Shown: piece after piece, positions 1 to 8,640 of the stretch
Numbering within the stretch: position 1 is the stretch's first letter
Layout: each line of letters starts with the position of its first letter
Origin: Paenibacillus ehimensis NBRC 15659
Lineage (GTDB): Bacteria; Bacillota; Bacilli; Paenibacillales; NBRC-103111
DNA: 64,000 nt
Direction: 5' to 3'
NCBI RefSeq assembly: GCF_004000785.1
Contig: NZ_BILX01000006.1
Span: 62,001-126,000, forward strand
Position numbers and translations under genes: made by a program
Notes under the pieces: model-generated
Database searches by the model: none
The model's input: the letters and a program-made list of their open reading frames with translations, nothing else
Told to the model about the DNA's origin: nothing

Positions 1-858
1 CTTGACTTGCCGGCAATCAGCTCGTGTACGAGTTTTGCCATTCATCAAAACAGCTTTGACAGTATGCAAGATCACCTCTCGCGCCAATTTACAGCAGACG
101 TGAACGAACGTGCGCAACAGGAGTTTCAACAGCTTGTCAGTAACGTGCGAGCGAAATACAATGTGCAAGCAGGCTCCGCCTATGAGGTTTTCTGCAACCC
201 GGCGCCAATGACCATCGTTTACACTTCGACACGCTTCCAACCCGGTGGAGAAAGCTTCGACGAGACGTACAAGTTTGTTGGACCGTCCATCGTGCCGCGC
301 ACACACGTTCAATTTGATTTCTCCCAGGCGGATACGGATCATCTGATTTATATTTCTCTCGGCACCGTTTTCAATCAAGCCGTAGATTTTTACAGGCGCT
401 GCATTGCTGCGTTCGCCGGGACGAAGTACACCGTGGTTCTATCCGTTGGCGGAAAAACCCGGATTGCGGATTTGGGAGACCTGCCTTCGAATTTTATCGT
501 CCGCAGCTACGTACCGCAACTCGAAGTACTGCAACGCGCCAAGTTGTTTATCACACACGGCGGCATGAATAGTGCCAGTGAAGGACTTTATTATGGCGTA
601 CCGCTGATCGTACTCCCCCAAAGTGCCGACCAACCTATTGTGGCGCGGCGTGTGGCTGAAATCGGCGCAGGCATCCAGCTAAATCAAGATGGCTTAACCG
701 CATGGGATCTCAGAGAGGCGGCGGAACGCGTGCTTAAGGATTCGTCAATTCGAAAGACATGCGATGAAATTGGCGATTCGTTCCGGGCTGCGGGTGGGTA
801 TCGTCAAGCCGTCGAGGAGATTTTCGTGTATAAACGAAGTCTAGGATTGAGCAATTAA
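1..858 (+). CDS. MGT-family UDP-glycosyltransferase, 3' part (5' end outside window)
   Basis: This is the C-terminal part of a GT1 glycosyltransferase of the macrolide glycosyltransferase (MGT) type. Such enzymes move a sugar from a UDP-sugar to a small acceptor such as a macrolide or flavonoid in the cytoplasm. The reading frame is open to the left edge. The TTG at 7 has no ribosome site, so the true start lies upstream. The donor-binding signature is clear near residues 180-210 counted from that TTG (FITHGGMNSASEG, then GVPLIVLPQSADQP), followed by the usual C-terminal helix. About 280 residues are visible, against roughly 400 in the family, so about 110-120 N-terminal acceptor-domain residues are off-window. 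The acceptor cannot be inferred. The family call is secure. Confidence 0.85.
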   Translation, partial: LDLPAISSCTSFAIHQNSFDSMQDHLSRQFTADVNERAQQEFQQLVSNVRAKYNVQAGSAYEVFCNPAPMTIVYTSTRFQPGGESFDETYKFVGPSIVPRTHVQFDFSQADTDHLIYISLGTVFNQAVDFYRRCIAAFAGTKYTVVLSVGGKTRIADLGDLPSNFIVRSYVPQLEVLQRAKLFITHGGMNSASEGLYYGVPLIVLPQSADQPIVARRVAEIGAGIQLNQDGLTAWDLREAAERVLKDSSIRKTCDEIGDSFRAAGGYRQAVEEIFVYKRSLGLSN

Positions 859-892
859 TATAAGATTTATTTACAAATGGAGGTCATATACG

Positions 893-1246
893 ATGTTCAA
901 AAGTGGCAATGTGACTATCATGGTAGCTGATTTTAAAAAAGCGGTACAATTTTACGTAGAGACTCTTGGATTACAATTACAACACCAAGTGGAAGGGCAT
1001 TTTGCACAGGTTGAAGCACCGGGATTGACTATCGGGCTGCTGCATCCTACCGGAGAACAAGGTGTTCAACCGGGAAAGTCAGAAAGCATTTCTATTGGAT
1101 TTGAAGTACAGGAATTGGAGTCAGCAATCGAGGTACTGAAATCTCGTGGCGTTGAATTTCAACATATTATGGAAAACAATGGAACCCGGCTCGCACACTT
1201 CAATGATCCTGATGGTAATCTTCTTTACTTGATTTGCAATCGTTAA
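893..1246 (+). CDS. VOC-family (glyoxalase/bleomycin-resistance fold) protein
   Basis: A 117-residue protein with the vicinal oxygen chelate pattern. It opens with a strand-helix unit (VTIMVADFKKAVQFYVETLG) and closes with FNDPDGNLLYLICNR, typical of single-domain VOC proteins of about 120 residues that act as dimers. A strong ribosome site (GGAGGT) precedes the ATG. Members include metal-dependent lyases, dioxygenases and drug-binding resistance proteins, and the substrate cannot be told from sequence. It lies 34 bp after the glycosyltransferase on the same strand and is followed by a terminator, so the two are probably co-transcribed. Whether both serve detoxification of one compound is inference. 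Confidence 0.8.
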   Translation: MFKSGNVTIMVADFKKAVQFYVETLGLQLQHQVEGHFAQVEAPGLTIGLLHPTGEQGVQPGKSESISIGFEVQELESAIEVLKSRGVEFQHIMENNGTRLAHFNDPDGNLLYLICNR

Positions 1247-1265
1247 GCCATGAAACGGCTATCTA

Positions 1266-1295
1266 TAGCACAATAAGCGATAGCACAATAAGCGA
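1266..1295 (+). repeat. tandem duplication of a 15-bp unit
   Basis: The unit TAGCACAATAAGCGA occurs twice in a row (1266-1280 and 1281-1295), directly between the VOC stop codon and the terminator stem. It is probably a local slippage duplication. No function is evident. Confidence 0.8.
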
Positions 1296-1296
1296 A

Positions 1297-1338
1297 CAAA
1301 AGCCGATTCTTCCTCAGAGTAGGAAAAATCGGCTTTTT
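1297..1338 (+). terminator. Rho-independent terminator after the VOC gene
   Basis: The stem AAAGCCGATT-TTCCT pairs with AGGAA-AATCGGCTTT around a short loop and ends in a run of T. It closes the glycosyltransferase-VOC unit. Confidence 0.85.
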
Positions 1339-1409
1339 GAATGACCGATGCCCAGCAGGAGTACAACGACAATAAATTCCACGTTTAATTACAATGCTGC
1401 CCTTATACA

Positions 1410-1440
1410 TTTACATTTTTGTGTTTATTAGGTGTATAAT
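1410..1440 (+). promoter_or_regulatory. sigma-A-type promoter for the 32-residue peptide gene
   Basis: A perfect -10 TATAAT lies at 1435-1440, with TTTACA at 1410-1415 (spacing 19) or TTACAT at 1411-1416 (spacing 18) as -35. It sits about 60 bp before the small ORF at 1499. Confidence 0.6.
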
Positions 1441-1498
1441 AATGTTAAATCTGACAGAATCCATCGCTTGATCTCTTATTCCAAGGAGGAGCCATTCT

Positions 1499-1597
1499 AT
1501 GTCAGACTACCAAATCCGTTTATTGAAAGCGTTCTTCCTGCTGCTGTTTCTATTATTGGTGATCGGTATCGAGTATTACAGCCAGCTTCACGGCTAG
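1499..1597 (+). CDS. 32-residue single-span membrane peptide
   Basis: A short ORF with a near-perfect ribosome site (AAGGAGG, 10 nt before the ATG) and a consensus -10 upstream. The peptide begins MSDYQIRLLK, runs through a hydrophobic stretch rich in Phe and Leu (about residues 11-24) and ends EYYSQLHG, so one membrane span is predicted. Its TAG overlaps the stop codon of the convergent sdaAA gene: the two stops share the palindrome CTAG at 1594-1597. I do not recognise a family. It resembles the many tiny membrane proteins of Bacilli, and in size and layout also the toxins of type I toxin-antitoxin loci; the latter is speculation. It is too short for most gene callers. Confidence 0.6.
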   Translation: MSDYQIRLLKAFFLLLFLLLVIGIEYYSQLHG

Positions 1598-2505
1598 ACA
1601 TGCTCCTTCTGCTCGTCCGCCTCGGAGCGCTTGCGGCTGCGCAGCTGCTCCGTCAGCTTCCGTCCCGTCGGCGTCTGCGCCAGCCCGCCAAGCGCCGTCT
1701 CCCGGTGCTCGCGCGGCATCGCCCGGCCAACCGACAGCATGACGCCGATCACTTCATCCGACGGAATGACGCTGCGCACACCGGCCAGCGCCATGTCGGC
1801 GGCAGCAAGCGCATTGACGGCGCCGAGCCCGTTGCGCACGATGCACGGAATTTCCACGAGTCCGGCAACCGGGTCGCAGATCAGGCCAAGCGTATTTTTT
1901 AGCGCCAAGCCGACCGCGTGCATCGCCTGCTCCGGGGTGCCGCCCCGCATTTCGACCAGCGCGCCAGCCGCCATCCCAATGGCGGAGCCGACCTCGGCCT
2001 GGCAGCCGCCCTCCGCCCCGGAAATGGACGAGTTGTTGGCGATGACATACCCGATCGCTCCGGCGCAAAACAATCCTTCGACCAGCTTCTCGTCCGGCCA
2101 GCCGAACCGTTCCTGCGAGCTGACGAATACGCCGGGGATGATGCCGCAGGAGCCTGCCGTCGGCGTCGCCACCACGCGGCCCATCGAAGCGTTCACTTCC
2201 GATACGGCAAGCGCATAGGCCATCGCCGTGCACGCTTCCCGGCCGGAAGACGGATCGCCGCTCGCCGCGAAGGCAGCGACCCGGCCGGCGTCGCCGCCCG
2301 TCAGTCCGCTCCGCGACGCGGTCGGCTGTTCGATCCCCCGGCGTACCGCTTCCTTCATCGTTTGATAATACTCCGCCATTTGGCGAATGACCTGCTCCCT
2401 CGTCTCGCCGGTTTCTTTAACCTGCTCCTCAATCATGAGGCGGGCGACCGTCGTCGATTCCGAGCGGCATAGTTCGGCCAATTCCCGCAGCGTTTGAAAT
2501 CTCAT
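1594..2505 (-). CDS. sdaAA: L-serine ammonia-lyase (Fe-S dependent), alpha subunit
   Basis: Catalytic subunit of the two-subunit bacterial L-serine deaminase, which turns L-serine into pyruvate and ammonia with a [4Fe-4S] cluster that binds substrate. The 303-residue length fits the Bacillus-type alpha chain. Three cluster cysteines can be assigned at about C168 (GGCQAE), C210 and C221 (CDPVAGLVEIPC). Their 42- and 11-residue spacing is the one known for the single-chain E. coli enzyme. The serine-binding loop TPTAGSCGIIPG is present near 114-125. Its start overlaps the end of sdaAB by 4 bp, which suggests translational coupling. It is the last gene of the gcvH-sdaAB-sdaAA operon behind a glycine riboswitch. 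No clear terminator follows. Confidence 0.95.
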   Translation of the reverse strand: MRFQTLRELAELCRSESTTVARLMIEEQVKETGETREQVIRQMAEYYQTMKEAVRRGIEQPTASRSGLTGGDAGRVAAFAASGDPSSGREACTAMAYALAVSEVNASMGRVVATPTAGSCGIIPGVFVSSQERFGWPDEKLVEGLFCAGAIGYVIANNSSISGAEGGCQAEVGSAIGMAAGALVEMRGGTPEQAMHAVGLALKNTLGLICDPVAGLVEIPCIVRNGLGAVNALAAADMALAGVRSVIPSDEVIGVMLSVGRAMPREHRETALGGLAQTPTGRKLTEQLRSRKRSEADEQKEHV

Positions 2506-3185
2506 GCTCTCCCGCTCCTTTGTGCCAAATCGATGATCGTCGCGTCCGCCACGTCCGGCAGCAGGCGAATGGACTCCAGCATGCCCTCCGGCGGAGCCGA
2601 ATCCATCTCGATAACCGTCATCGCTTCGCCTTGACGACCTTTGCGGTCGACATCCATAAACCCGATATTGACCCCCGCCTCGCTGACGACCTTCGTAATC
2701 GAGGCGAGAATTCCCGTACGGTCCGAATGCTTGATCACCAGCATCGGGTACTGCCCCGTGCAGCTGACATCAAAACCGTTCAGCGAATGAATCTCAATAT
2801 TGCCCCCGCCGATGGAAGCGCCCAATACCTCCGCATAGCGATCGCCCGACCACAGCTCGATTTTGGCCGAGTTCGGATGAGGCGCGGCCCCGGTTCCCGG
2901 CTCGAACGTAATCTCCATGCCTAGCGACCGGGCTTCGTCCAGCACATGCGGAATGCGGGGGTCGTCTGTATCGTAGTCGAGCAGCCCTCCGGCGATCGCC
3001 AGATCGGTGCCGTGGCCCCAGTACGTCTCCGCGAACGATTCGTACAGGAGTACGCGGGCTTTCTCCGGCCTGCAGCCGAGCAGCTGCCGCGCCACACGGC
3101 CGATGCGAACCGCACCGGCCGTGTGGGAGCTGGACGGACCGACCATCGCCGGGCCGATAATCGTAAATACATGCTTAAAGCGCAT
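2502..3185 (-). CDS. sdaAB: L-serine ammonia-lyase (Fe-S dependent), beta subunit
   Basis: The partner chain of SdaAA. The first ~140 residues hold the serine dehydratase beta fold (GPAMVGPSSSHTAGAVRIGR near the N terminus). Residues about 148-220 form an ACT domain (MLVIKHSDRTGILASITKVV), commonly a regulatory amino-acid-binding module. At 227 residues the length is normal. An AGAGGG ribosome site lies 7-8 nt before the ATG. It stands 81 bp after gcvH and overlaps sdaAA by 4 bp. In this operon the enzyme would drain the serine made from glycine by the cleavage system and serine hydroxymethyltransferase into pyruvate. Confidence 0.95.
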   Translation of the reverse strand: MRFKHVFTIIGPAMVGPSSSHTAGAVRIGRVARQLLGCRPEKARVLLYESFAETYWGHGTDLAIAGGLLDYDTDDPRIPHVLDEARSLGMEITFEPGTGAAPHPNSAKIELWSGDRYAEVLGASIGGGNIEIHSLNGFDVSCTGQYPMLVIKHSDRTGILASITKVVSEAGVNIGFMDVDRKGRQGEAMTVIEMDSAPPEGMLESIRLLPDVADATIIDLAQRSGRA

Positions 3186-3266
3186 TGGACATACCCTCTT
3201 TCAACGGTTCGTCCGCTTTAACCGCCGGTTTTTGTTCCTTACGCTGCTGCCCGTTTTGCCGGACGT

Positions 3267-3665
3267 TTAGTCCTGGCTCGCGACGAATTCGCCGTAGGCT
3301 TCGGCGGTAAGCAAGCTGTCCAGCGCTTGGCCGAGCTCCCCGTCGACTTCCACTTCCACGATCCATCCGGCTCCGTACGGCTCGCTGTTGACCAGCTCCG
3401 GCGAATCGAGCAGCGCTTCGTTCACCTTCGTCACCGTCCCTGCTACCGGGCTGAACAGATCGGATACCGTCTTGACGGATTCGATCGTTCCCATCGGCGC
3501 ATGCGCCTCCAGCTTGGCGCCGAGCTTCGGCAGCTCGACGAACACGATGTCCCCAAGCTGATGCTGGGCAAAATCCGTAATGCCGATCCGCACGGACGTC
3601 GGCCCGATCTTTTCCGCCCATTCATGCTCTTCCGTATAACGCAATCCCGCTTTCACTTCACTCAT
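3267..3665 (-). CDS. gcvH: glycine cleavage system H protein
   Basis: Lipoyl carrier of the glycine cleavage system. It shuttles the aminomethyl group from the P protein to T and L. The lipoylation lysine is in GTIESVKTVSDLFSP (K65 counted from the ATG at 3665), and the GDIVFVELP strand lies before it. The length (~132 residues) is normal. An in-frame GTG at 3674 is a possible alternative start: AGGAG stands 6 nt before it, whereas the ATG has only the weaker AAGGGTG. This gene is first in the sdaAB-sdaAA operon rather than with gcvT-gcvP, and it stands behind its own glycine riboswitch. Confidence 0.95.
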   Translation of the reverse strand: MSEVKAGLRYTEEHEWAEKIGPTSVRIGITDFAQHQLGDIVFVELPKLGAKLEAHAPMGTIESVKTVSDLFSPVAGTVTKVNEALLDSPELVNSEPYGAGWIVEVEVDGELGQALDSLLTAEAYGEFVASQD

Positions 3666-3921
3666 CGTCAGCACCCTTTTCTCCTGAAATGAATAGATCC
3701 CTATCGCTTTGAAAACGCGGGCAGCAGCATGACGGGGCTCTGCCCCTATCCTATTTCCGCTCCGCCTTGATTACCTTCCGGCGAAGCAGCCTGCTTCCCA
3801 CTTAGCGTATCCGCCAAGGCCGGCGCTTTATCCGCATCCGCCGAAACGCCAACCTCGCCGTTGCCGGATTGAAGCGCTTCCACTCAGATTGTCCGGCTGC
3901 GCCCGCTTGCTCGCAAACGCC

Positions 3922-3962
3922 AAAAAAGGACAGGAAAAGGCATCTCGCCTTGTTCTCTGTCC
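3922..3962 (-). terminator. riboswitch-controlled terminator in the gcvH leader
   Basis: On the minus strand GGACAG (the end of the second aptamer) pairs with CTGTCC, followed by six T. A small AAGGC/GCCTT hairpin lies inside. Because the 5' arm is also part of the closing helix of aptamer 2, glycine binding should sequester it and allow read-through. This is the normal ON-switch logic of glycine riboswitches. Confidence 0.75.
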
Positions 3963-4150
3963 CGGGTACCTGAGAGTTTAGGGCCGCTTCGTCGCGCCGT
4001 TACCCCTTTGGTGGCTTACGCTCTCTCCAGAGGCGCGTCGGATGGCGGTACGTTTACCTGAGAGATTAATCGCCATTCGGCAGGTTTGGCGACTTGCTCC
4101 TTCGGTGCCTTGCGCGAGCCTCATTGCGGCCGCTCCGGTCTCTCCCAACC
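3956..4150 (-). promoter_or_regulatory. tandem glycine riboswitch (gcvH-sdaAB-sdaAA)
   Basis: Two consecutive glycine aptamers are read on the minus strand. Aptamer 1 (about 4050-4150) opens with GGGAGAGACC, has the ACCGAAGGAGCAA core and closes with AATCTCTCAGGTAAA. Aptamer 2 (about 3956-4035) has CTCTGGAGAG, CCACCAAAGGGGTAA and AACTCTCAGGTACC. These are the conserved blocks of the gcvT-type class. The terminator follows at once, and gcvH starts about 250 nt further on. The leader between terminator and gcvH is longer than needed and holds no gene I can support. Confidence 0.92.
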
Positions 4151-4181
4151 ATCGTCATTCGCTGTATTCACATCTCCTTCA

Positions 4182-4210
4182 AGAGTAATTCAACCGGATA
4201 GGGATGTCAA
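4182..4210 (-). promoter_or_regulatory. promoter of the gcvH-sdaAB-sdaAA riboswitch transcript
   Basis: On the minus strand, TTGACA (plus coordinates 4205-4210), a 17-nt spacer, then TACTCT (4182-4187). The -35 is perfect. It stands about 30 nt before the first aptamer. Confidence 0.75.
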
Positions 4211-4244
4211 GAATCCGTGCCAAAAACTTGCCTGACGTTTGCGG

Positions 4245-4274
4245 TTGACACAGGCCCGCTCTTTAGAGTATTAA
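4245..4274 (+). promoter_or_regulatory. promoter of the gcvT-gcvPA-gcvPB riboswitch transcript
   Basis: TTGACA at 4245-4250 and TATTAA at 4269-4274 (spacing 18) point right. Its -35 lies only 34 bp from the -35 of the opposite promoter, so the two promoters are truly divergent and close enough to influence each other. Confidence 0.75.
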
Positions 4275-4317
4275 TGAATATAGAGCTATATAACCGAATA
4301 ACGCGGATGAACGTAAA

Positions 4318-4528
4318 GGGAGAGATTACCGGAACGTACGGTAGCGCCGAAGGAGTAAGCCCGCCAAGCCGGGTGAATCTCTCAGGCAAAAGGACCTCTA
4401 CCGGACGCATCTCTGGAGAGCACCCCGCTTGCTGTAAGCAGGTCAGGGTCACCCAAGGGGAAACTTGTACGGCCGCTTCCTATCCGGAAGCCGGCTGCAA
4501 GGTAACTCTCAGGTACAAAGGACAGAGC
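4318..4528 (+). promoter_or_regulatory. tandem glycine riboswitch (gcvT-gcvPA-gcvPB)
   Basis: A second complete two-aptamer glycine riboswitch. Aptamer 1 (about 4318-4396) has GGAGAGATTACCGG, GCGCCGAAGGAGTAA and GAATCTCTCAGGCAAA. Aptamer 2 (about 4408-4528) has TCTCTGGAGAG, TCACCCAAGGGGAAA and TAACTCTCAGGTACAAAGG. The insert of aptamer 2 carries an extra TTCCTATCCGGAA hairpin. Its architecture matches the minus-strand copy, but the sequences differ widely outside the cores, so this is not a recent duplication. Confidence 0.93.
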
Positions 4529-4530
4529 GG

Positions 4531-4591
4531 AAGGACAGCGCAGGCATGCGATTTTGGCATGCTTGGTTGCCTTTTCGTCCTGTCCTTTTTT
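4531..4591 (+). terminator. riboswitch-controlled terminator before gcvT
   Basis: AAGGACAG (4531-4538) pairs with CTGTCCTT (4580-4587) followed by a T run. A GCATGC/GCATGC hairpin lies inside. The nearly identical AAAGGACAG at 4518-4526 in the aptamer's closing helix could compete for the same 3' arm, giving a plausible antiterminator. Confidence 0.75.
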
Positions 4592-4638
4592 GACATGAAA
4601 GCGCATCGTAATCCCATACCACGACCGAGGTGATTCGA

Positions 4639-5748
4639 TTGAATCCGTCATTGAAAAGAACGCCGTTATTCCCTTTGTATGCCGAGTACCCCGGTGTCCG
4701 CTGTATCGACTTCGGCGGCTGGGAGCTGCCGGTGCAATTCACCGGCATCGGGCGTGAGCACGAAGCGGTCAGGCAGCAGGCCGGCCTGTTCGACGTATCG
4801 CACATGGGCGAATTTCTCGTGACCGGCACGTTCGCGGAGACGTTCCTCCAGCGGGTCACGACGAACGACGTCTCGCGGCTCGCCGACGGCCAGGCGCAGT
4901 ATACGCTGATGTGCTACGAAGACGGGGGCGTCGTCGACGATCTGCTCGTCTACCGGCTGTCGGCCGATCAATTTATGCTTGTCGTCAACGCCTCCAATAT
5001 CGACAAGGATTTCCAGTGGCTGGAATCGCATCTGCTCGGCGATGTCGCCTTGGAGAACAAATCGGACGAGACGGCGCTCCTCGCCCTGCAGGGCCCGAAC
5101 GCCCAAGCGATTGCCGCCCGCGTCACGGACGCCGATTTGAATGCGCTGTCACCGTTCCATTTTATTCCTGAAATCAGGGTATGCGGCGTGCCCGTGCTCG
5201 TTTCCCGCACCGGCTATACCGGCGAAGACGGCTTCGAGTTTTATGTCGCCGCGGACGATGCCCCCGTGCTGTGGAGAGGGCTGCTGGAAGCGGGCGAGCC
5301 GCTCGGCCTGACGCCTGCCGGGCTAGGCGCGCGGGATACGCTGCGGTTTGAGGCCAAGCTGCCGCTGTACGGGCAGGAGCTGTCCGACAAGATTACGCCG
5401 CTGGAGGCAGGCCTCGGCTTCTTCGTCAAGCTGGGGAAGGAGGACTTTATCGGCCGGGACGCGCTGCTCCGCCAGAAAGAACAAGGCGTGCCGCGCAAGC
5501 TCGTCGGCATCGAGATGATCGACCGCGGCATTCCCCGCTCCCACTATCCCGTCTATGCCGGTGACCGGCAGATCGGCGAGGTGACCACCGGGACGCAGTC
5601 CCCTTCGCTTAAGCGAAATCTCGGTCTGGCGCTGATTCAGGCGGAATATGGCGAGCCGGGCACCGAAGTGGAAGTGGAAATCCGGGGCAACCGGTTGAAG
5701 GCCGTTGTCGTCAAAGCGCCGTTCTATCGGCGAAACATGAAATCCTAA
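4639..5748 (+). CDS. gcvT: glycine cleavage system T protein (aminomethyltransferase)
   Basis: The tetrahydrofolate-dependent T protein. It releases ammonia from the aminomethyl-H protein and makes 5,10-methylene-THF. Family blocks are clear: [10 protein letters not shown] and FDVSHMGEF near the start, [18 protein letters not shown] near 240-260 and the C-terminal barrel ([19 protein letters not shown]). The TTG at 4639 is preferred as start because GAGGTG lies 7 nt before it. A GTG at 4630 overlaps that ribosome site and would add three residues. The ~369-residue length is standard. First gene of the gcvT-gcvPA-gcvPB operon under the rightward glycine riboswitch. Confidence 0.95.
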   Translation: MNPSLKRTPLFPLYAEYPGVRCIDFGGWELPVQFTGIGREHEAVRQQAGLFDVSHMGEFLVTGTFAETFLQRVTTNDVSRLADGQAQYTLMCYEDGGVVDDLLVYRLSADQFMLVVNASNIDKDFQWLESHLLGDVALENKSDETALLALQGPNAQAIAARVTDADLNALSPFHFIPEIRVCGVPVLVSRTGYTGEDGFEFYVAADDAPVLWRGLLEAGEPLGLTPAGLGARDTLRFEAKLPLYGQELSDKITPLEAGLGFFVKLGKEDFIGRDALLRQKEQGVPRKLVGIEMIDRGIPRSHYPVYAGDRQIGEVTTGTQSPSLKRNLGLALIQAEYGEPGTEVEVEIRGNRLKAVVVKAPFYRRNMKS

Positions 5749-5784
5749 CAGAAGCAAGAAACGACAAGGAGTGAAACCCATACG

Positions 5785-7143
5785 ATGAGCGTCAAACACC
5801 GGTATTTGCCTATGACCGACCGGGACCGGGCCGATATGCTTCGCACGATCGGCGTCGACTCGGTCGAAGAGCTGTTTCGAGACATTCCCGAACCGATCCG
5901 CTACCGCGGCACGCTGCCGATGTCCGGCGCGCTGGACGAAATTTCGCTGCTGAAGCATATGAAGCAGCTGGCTTCGCGCAATGCGGATACGAGCCAATAC
6001 GCCAGCTTTCTGGGCGCGGGCCTGTACGATCATCACGTGCCCGTCGTCATCAATCATATTATTTCCCGTTCCGAATTTTATACGGCCTATACGCCGTATC
6101 AGCCGGAAATCAGCCAAGGGGAGCTGCAGGCGATTTTCGAATTCCAATCGTACATTTGCGAACTGACCGGCATGAAGGTCGCTAACGCCAGCATGTACGA
6201 CGGCGCGACGGCGCTGGCCGAAGCGGGCGCGCTCGCCAGCGGAGCCACGCAGCGGAAGCAGATTGTCGTTTCGCGGACCGTCCATCCCGAGGCGCGCGAA
6301 ATTATGCGCACGACGGCGCGCGGCCTGAACCTTGACGTGGTAGAGGTCGACTATGCGGACGGCGTGACCGATCTGGAGCAGCTGAAAGCCGCAGTGACCG
6401 ACGATACCGCCGCCGTCATCGTACAGTCGCCGAACTTCTTCGGCTGCATCGAGGATCTCGTGGCGATCGAACCGATCGCTCACAGCCGCAAAGGGCTGTT
6501 CGTCGTCAGCACGAATCCGATGTCGCTCGGACTGCTGGAAGCGCCCGGCAAGCTGGGGGCGGATATCGTCGTAGGCGATGCCCAGCCGCTGGGCATCCAT
6601 CCGGCGTTCGGCGGACCGACCTGCGGATTCTTCGCTGTCTCCGAGCCGCTGATGCGCCGCATGCCCGGCCGGATCGTCGGCCAGACGGTCGACCGCGACG
6701 GCAAGCGCGGCTTCGTGTTGACGCTGCAAGCCCGGGAGCAGCACATCCGGCGCGAGAAAGCGACCTCGAACATTTGTTCGAACCAGGCGCTGCTGGCGCT
6801 GTGCGCCTCCGTCTATCTGTCGACGATGGGCAAGGAAGGGATTCGCGAGGTGGGAAGCCTGAATCTGCAGAAATCCCATTATGCCGCGCGCGAGCTGGCG
6901 AAGCTCGAAGGCCCGTCGCTGCCGTTCACGGCGCCTTTCTTCAACGAATTCGTCGTGAGCCTTCCGGCGAACGCCAATATCGCAGACTTGAACGAACGGC
7001 TGCTGGAAGCCGGATTTATCGGAGGGCTCGATCTGGGCCGCTATTATCCGGAGCTTCAGAACCATATGCTCGTCGCCGTTACCGAAAAAAGGACCAAAGC
7101 TGAAATTGACGAATTTGCAGCACGATTGGGGGAACTCGTATGA
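5785..7143 (+). CDS. gcvPA: glycine dehydrogenase (decarboxylating) subunit 1
   Basis: The N-terminal half of the P protein, encoded separately as is usual in Bacillota. With GcvPB it decarboxylates glycine through PLP and loads the aminomethyl group onto the lipoyl arm of H. The 452-residue length matches the family. Characteristic stretches are [20 protein letters not shown] and the [10 protein letters not shown] block near the C terminus. This half has the fold of the PLP enzyme but not the PLP lysine, which is in GcvPB. AAGGAG precedes the ATG. It lies 36 bp after gcvT and overlaps gcvPB by 4 bp. Confidence 0.95.
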   Translation: MSVKHRYLPMTDRDRADMLRTIGVDSVEELFRDIPEPIRYRGTLPMSGALDEISLLKHMKQLASRNADTSQYASFLGAGLYDHHVPVVINHIISRSEFYTAYTPYQPEISQGELQAIFEFQSYICELTGMKVANASMYDGATALAEAGALASGATQRKQIVVSRTVHPEAREIMRTTARGLNLDVVEVDYADGVTDLEQLKAAVTDDTAAVIVQSPNFFGCIEDLVAIEPIAHSRKGLFVVSTNPMSLGLLEAPGKLGADIVVGDAQPLGIHPAFGGPTCGFFAVSEPLMRRMPGRIVGQTVDRDGKRGFVLTLQAREQHIRREKATSNICSNQALLALCASVYLSTMGKEGIREVGSLNLQKSHYAARELAKLEGPSLPFTAPFFNEFVVSLPANANIADLNERLLEAGFIGGLDLGRYYPELQNHMLVAVTEKRTKAEIDEFAARLGELV

Positions 7144-8597
7144 AACCGGAAAAAGCGCTCATTTTCGAGCTGAGCCAGCCGGGGCGCGTCGCGTACTCGC
7201 TGCCCGCCTGCGACGTCCCGGAGACGGAGGCCGCCGAGCTGATTCCGTCTCACCTGCTTCGCAGCGAGCCCGCCGCCCTGCCGGAAGTGTACGAGGTCGA
7301 CGTGATCCGGCATTACACCGAGCTGTCGCGCCTCAACTTCGGCGTAGATAACGGTTTTTACCCGCTCGGCTCGTGCACGATGAAATACAATCCGAAGATT
7401 AACGAAGATACGGCGCGTTTCCCCGGGTTTGCCGGGATTCATCCGTATCAGCCGGAATCGAGCGTTCAAGGAGCGTTGGAGCTGCTGTACACGCTCCAGA
7501 ACGATCTGGCGGCGCTCACCGGCATGGATCAGGTTACGCTTCAGCCGGCCGCGGGAGCGCACGGCGAATGGACGGGACTCATGATGATCCGCGCTTACCA
7601 CGAAAGCCGGGGCGAAACCCGGACCAAGGTCATCGTGCCGGATTCCTCCCACGGAACGAACCCGGCCAGCGCGACGACGGCCGGCTTCGAGACGCTGACG
7701 ATCAAGTCGAACGAGCAGGGACTCGTCGATCTGGACGCGCTGCGCGCGGCGGTCGGTCCCGACACGGCCGCGCTCATGCTGACGAACCCGAGCACGCTCG
7801 GCTTGTTCGAGGAGCACATCGTGGAGATCGCAGAAATCGTCCACGAGGCAGGCGGATTGCTGTACTATGACGGAGCCAACTCCAACGCCATCATGGGCAT
7901 TACGCGCCCCGGCGACATGGGCTTCGACGTCGTGCATCTCAACCTGCACAAGACGATGAGCACCCCGCACGGCGGCGGCGGTCCGGGCGCAGGGCCGGTC
8001 GGCGTGAAGAGCAAGCTCATTCCGTTCCTGCCGAAGCCGATCGTGGCCCGCCGCGAGGACGGCACGTTCTACCTCGACTCCGACCGTCCGGACTCGATCG
8101 GACGGGTGAAGGCTTACAACGGCAACTTCGGCATTCTCGTCCGGGCGTATACGTACATCCGCACGTACGGTCCGGAGGGACTCCGCGAAGTATCGGAATG
8201 CGCCGTGCTGAACGCCAACTACATGATGCACCGGCTTGCTCCGTATTTCGAAATGCCTTATCCGGGCGTCTGCAAGCACGAGTTCGTCATGTCCGGACGA
8301 GGCCTCAAAAAGTACGGCGTGCGGACGCTCGACGTCGCCAAGCGCCTGCTCGATTTCGGCTACCATCCGCCGACCATCTACTTCCCGCTCAACGTCGAGG
8401 AATGCATCATGATCGAGCCGACGGAGACGGAAAGCAAGGAGACGCTCGACGCGTTTATCGAGACGATGATCCGGATCGCCAAGGAAGCCGAGGAACAGCC
8501 GGACCTGCTGCTAAACGCGCCGTACACGACCGTCGTCAGACGGCTCGACGAAACGCTGGCCGCCCGTAAGCCCGTGCTGAACTGCACCTGCGGGTAA
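7140..8597 (+). CDS. gcvPB: glycine dehydrogenase (decarboxylating) subunit 2
   Basis: The C-terminal, PLP-binding half of the P protein (485 residues, normal). The Schiff-base lysine is about K271 in [18 protein letters not shown], with the glycine-rich phosphate loop after it. The [19 protein letters not shown] block near 67-86 is a family hallmark. It ends in a Cys-rich tail (NCTCG). The ATG overlaps the gcvPA stop (ATGA), which favours equal synthesis of both subunits. A strong terminator follows. Confidence 0.95.
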   Translation: MKPEKALIFELSQPGRVAYSLPACDVPETEAAELIPSHLLRSEPAALPEVYEVDVIRHYTELSRLNFGVDNGFYPLGSCTMKYNPKINEDTARFPGFAGIHPYQPESSVQGALELLYTLQNDLAALTGMDQVTLQPAAGAHGEWTGLMMIRAYHESRGETRTKVIVPDSSHGTNPASATTAGFETLTIKSNEQGLVDLDALRAAVGPDTAALMLTNPSTLGLFEEHIVEIAEIVHEAGGLLYYDGANSNAIMGITRPGDMGFDVVHLNLHKTMSTPHGGGGPGAGPVGVKSKLIPFLPKPIVARREDGTFYLDSDRPDSIGRVKAYNGNFGILVRAYTYIRTYGPEGLREVSECAVLNANYMMHRLAPYFEMPYPGVCKHEFVMSGRGLKKYGVRTLDVAKRLLDFGYHPPTIYFPLNVEECIMIEPTETESKETLDAFIETMIRIAKEAEEQPDLLLNAPYTTVVRRLDETLAARKPVLNCTCG

Positions 8598-8640
8598 GCT
8601 AGAGCTTTAAAAATAACACTCGCACAGCGCAGAAAAAACA

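Noticed and set aside
1432-1902. 156-codon plus-strand frame over the end of sdaAA
   Set aside because: Most of it is antisense to sdaAA. The real plus-strand gene here is the 32-codon ORF in another frame, with its own ribosome site.
3746-3883. 45-codon GTG frame in the gcvH leader, minus strand
   Set aside because: Codon use looks coding-like, but there is no ribosome site or recognisable product, so it is not listed as a gene.
5323-7065. 580-codon open frame on the minus strand
   Set aside because: It is antisense to gcvT and gcvPA, which are certain. Its Arg/Leu/His-rich translation is the usual artefact of GC-rich codon use, and it has no family resemblance.
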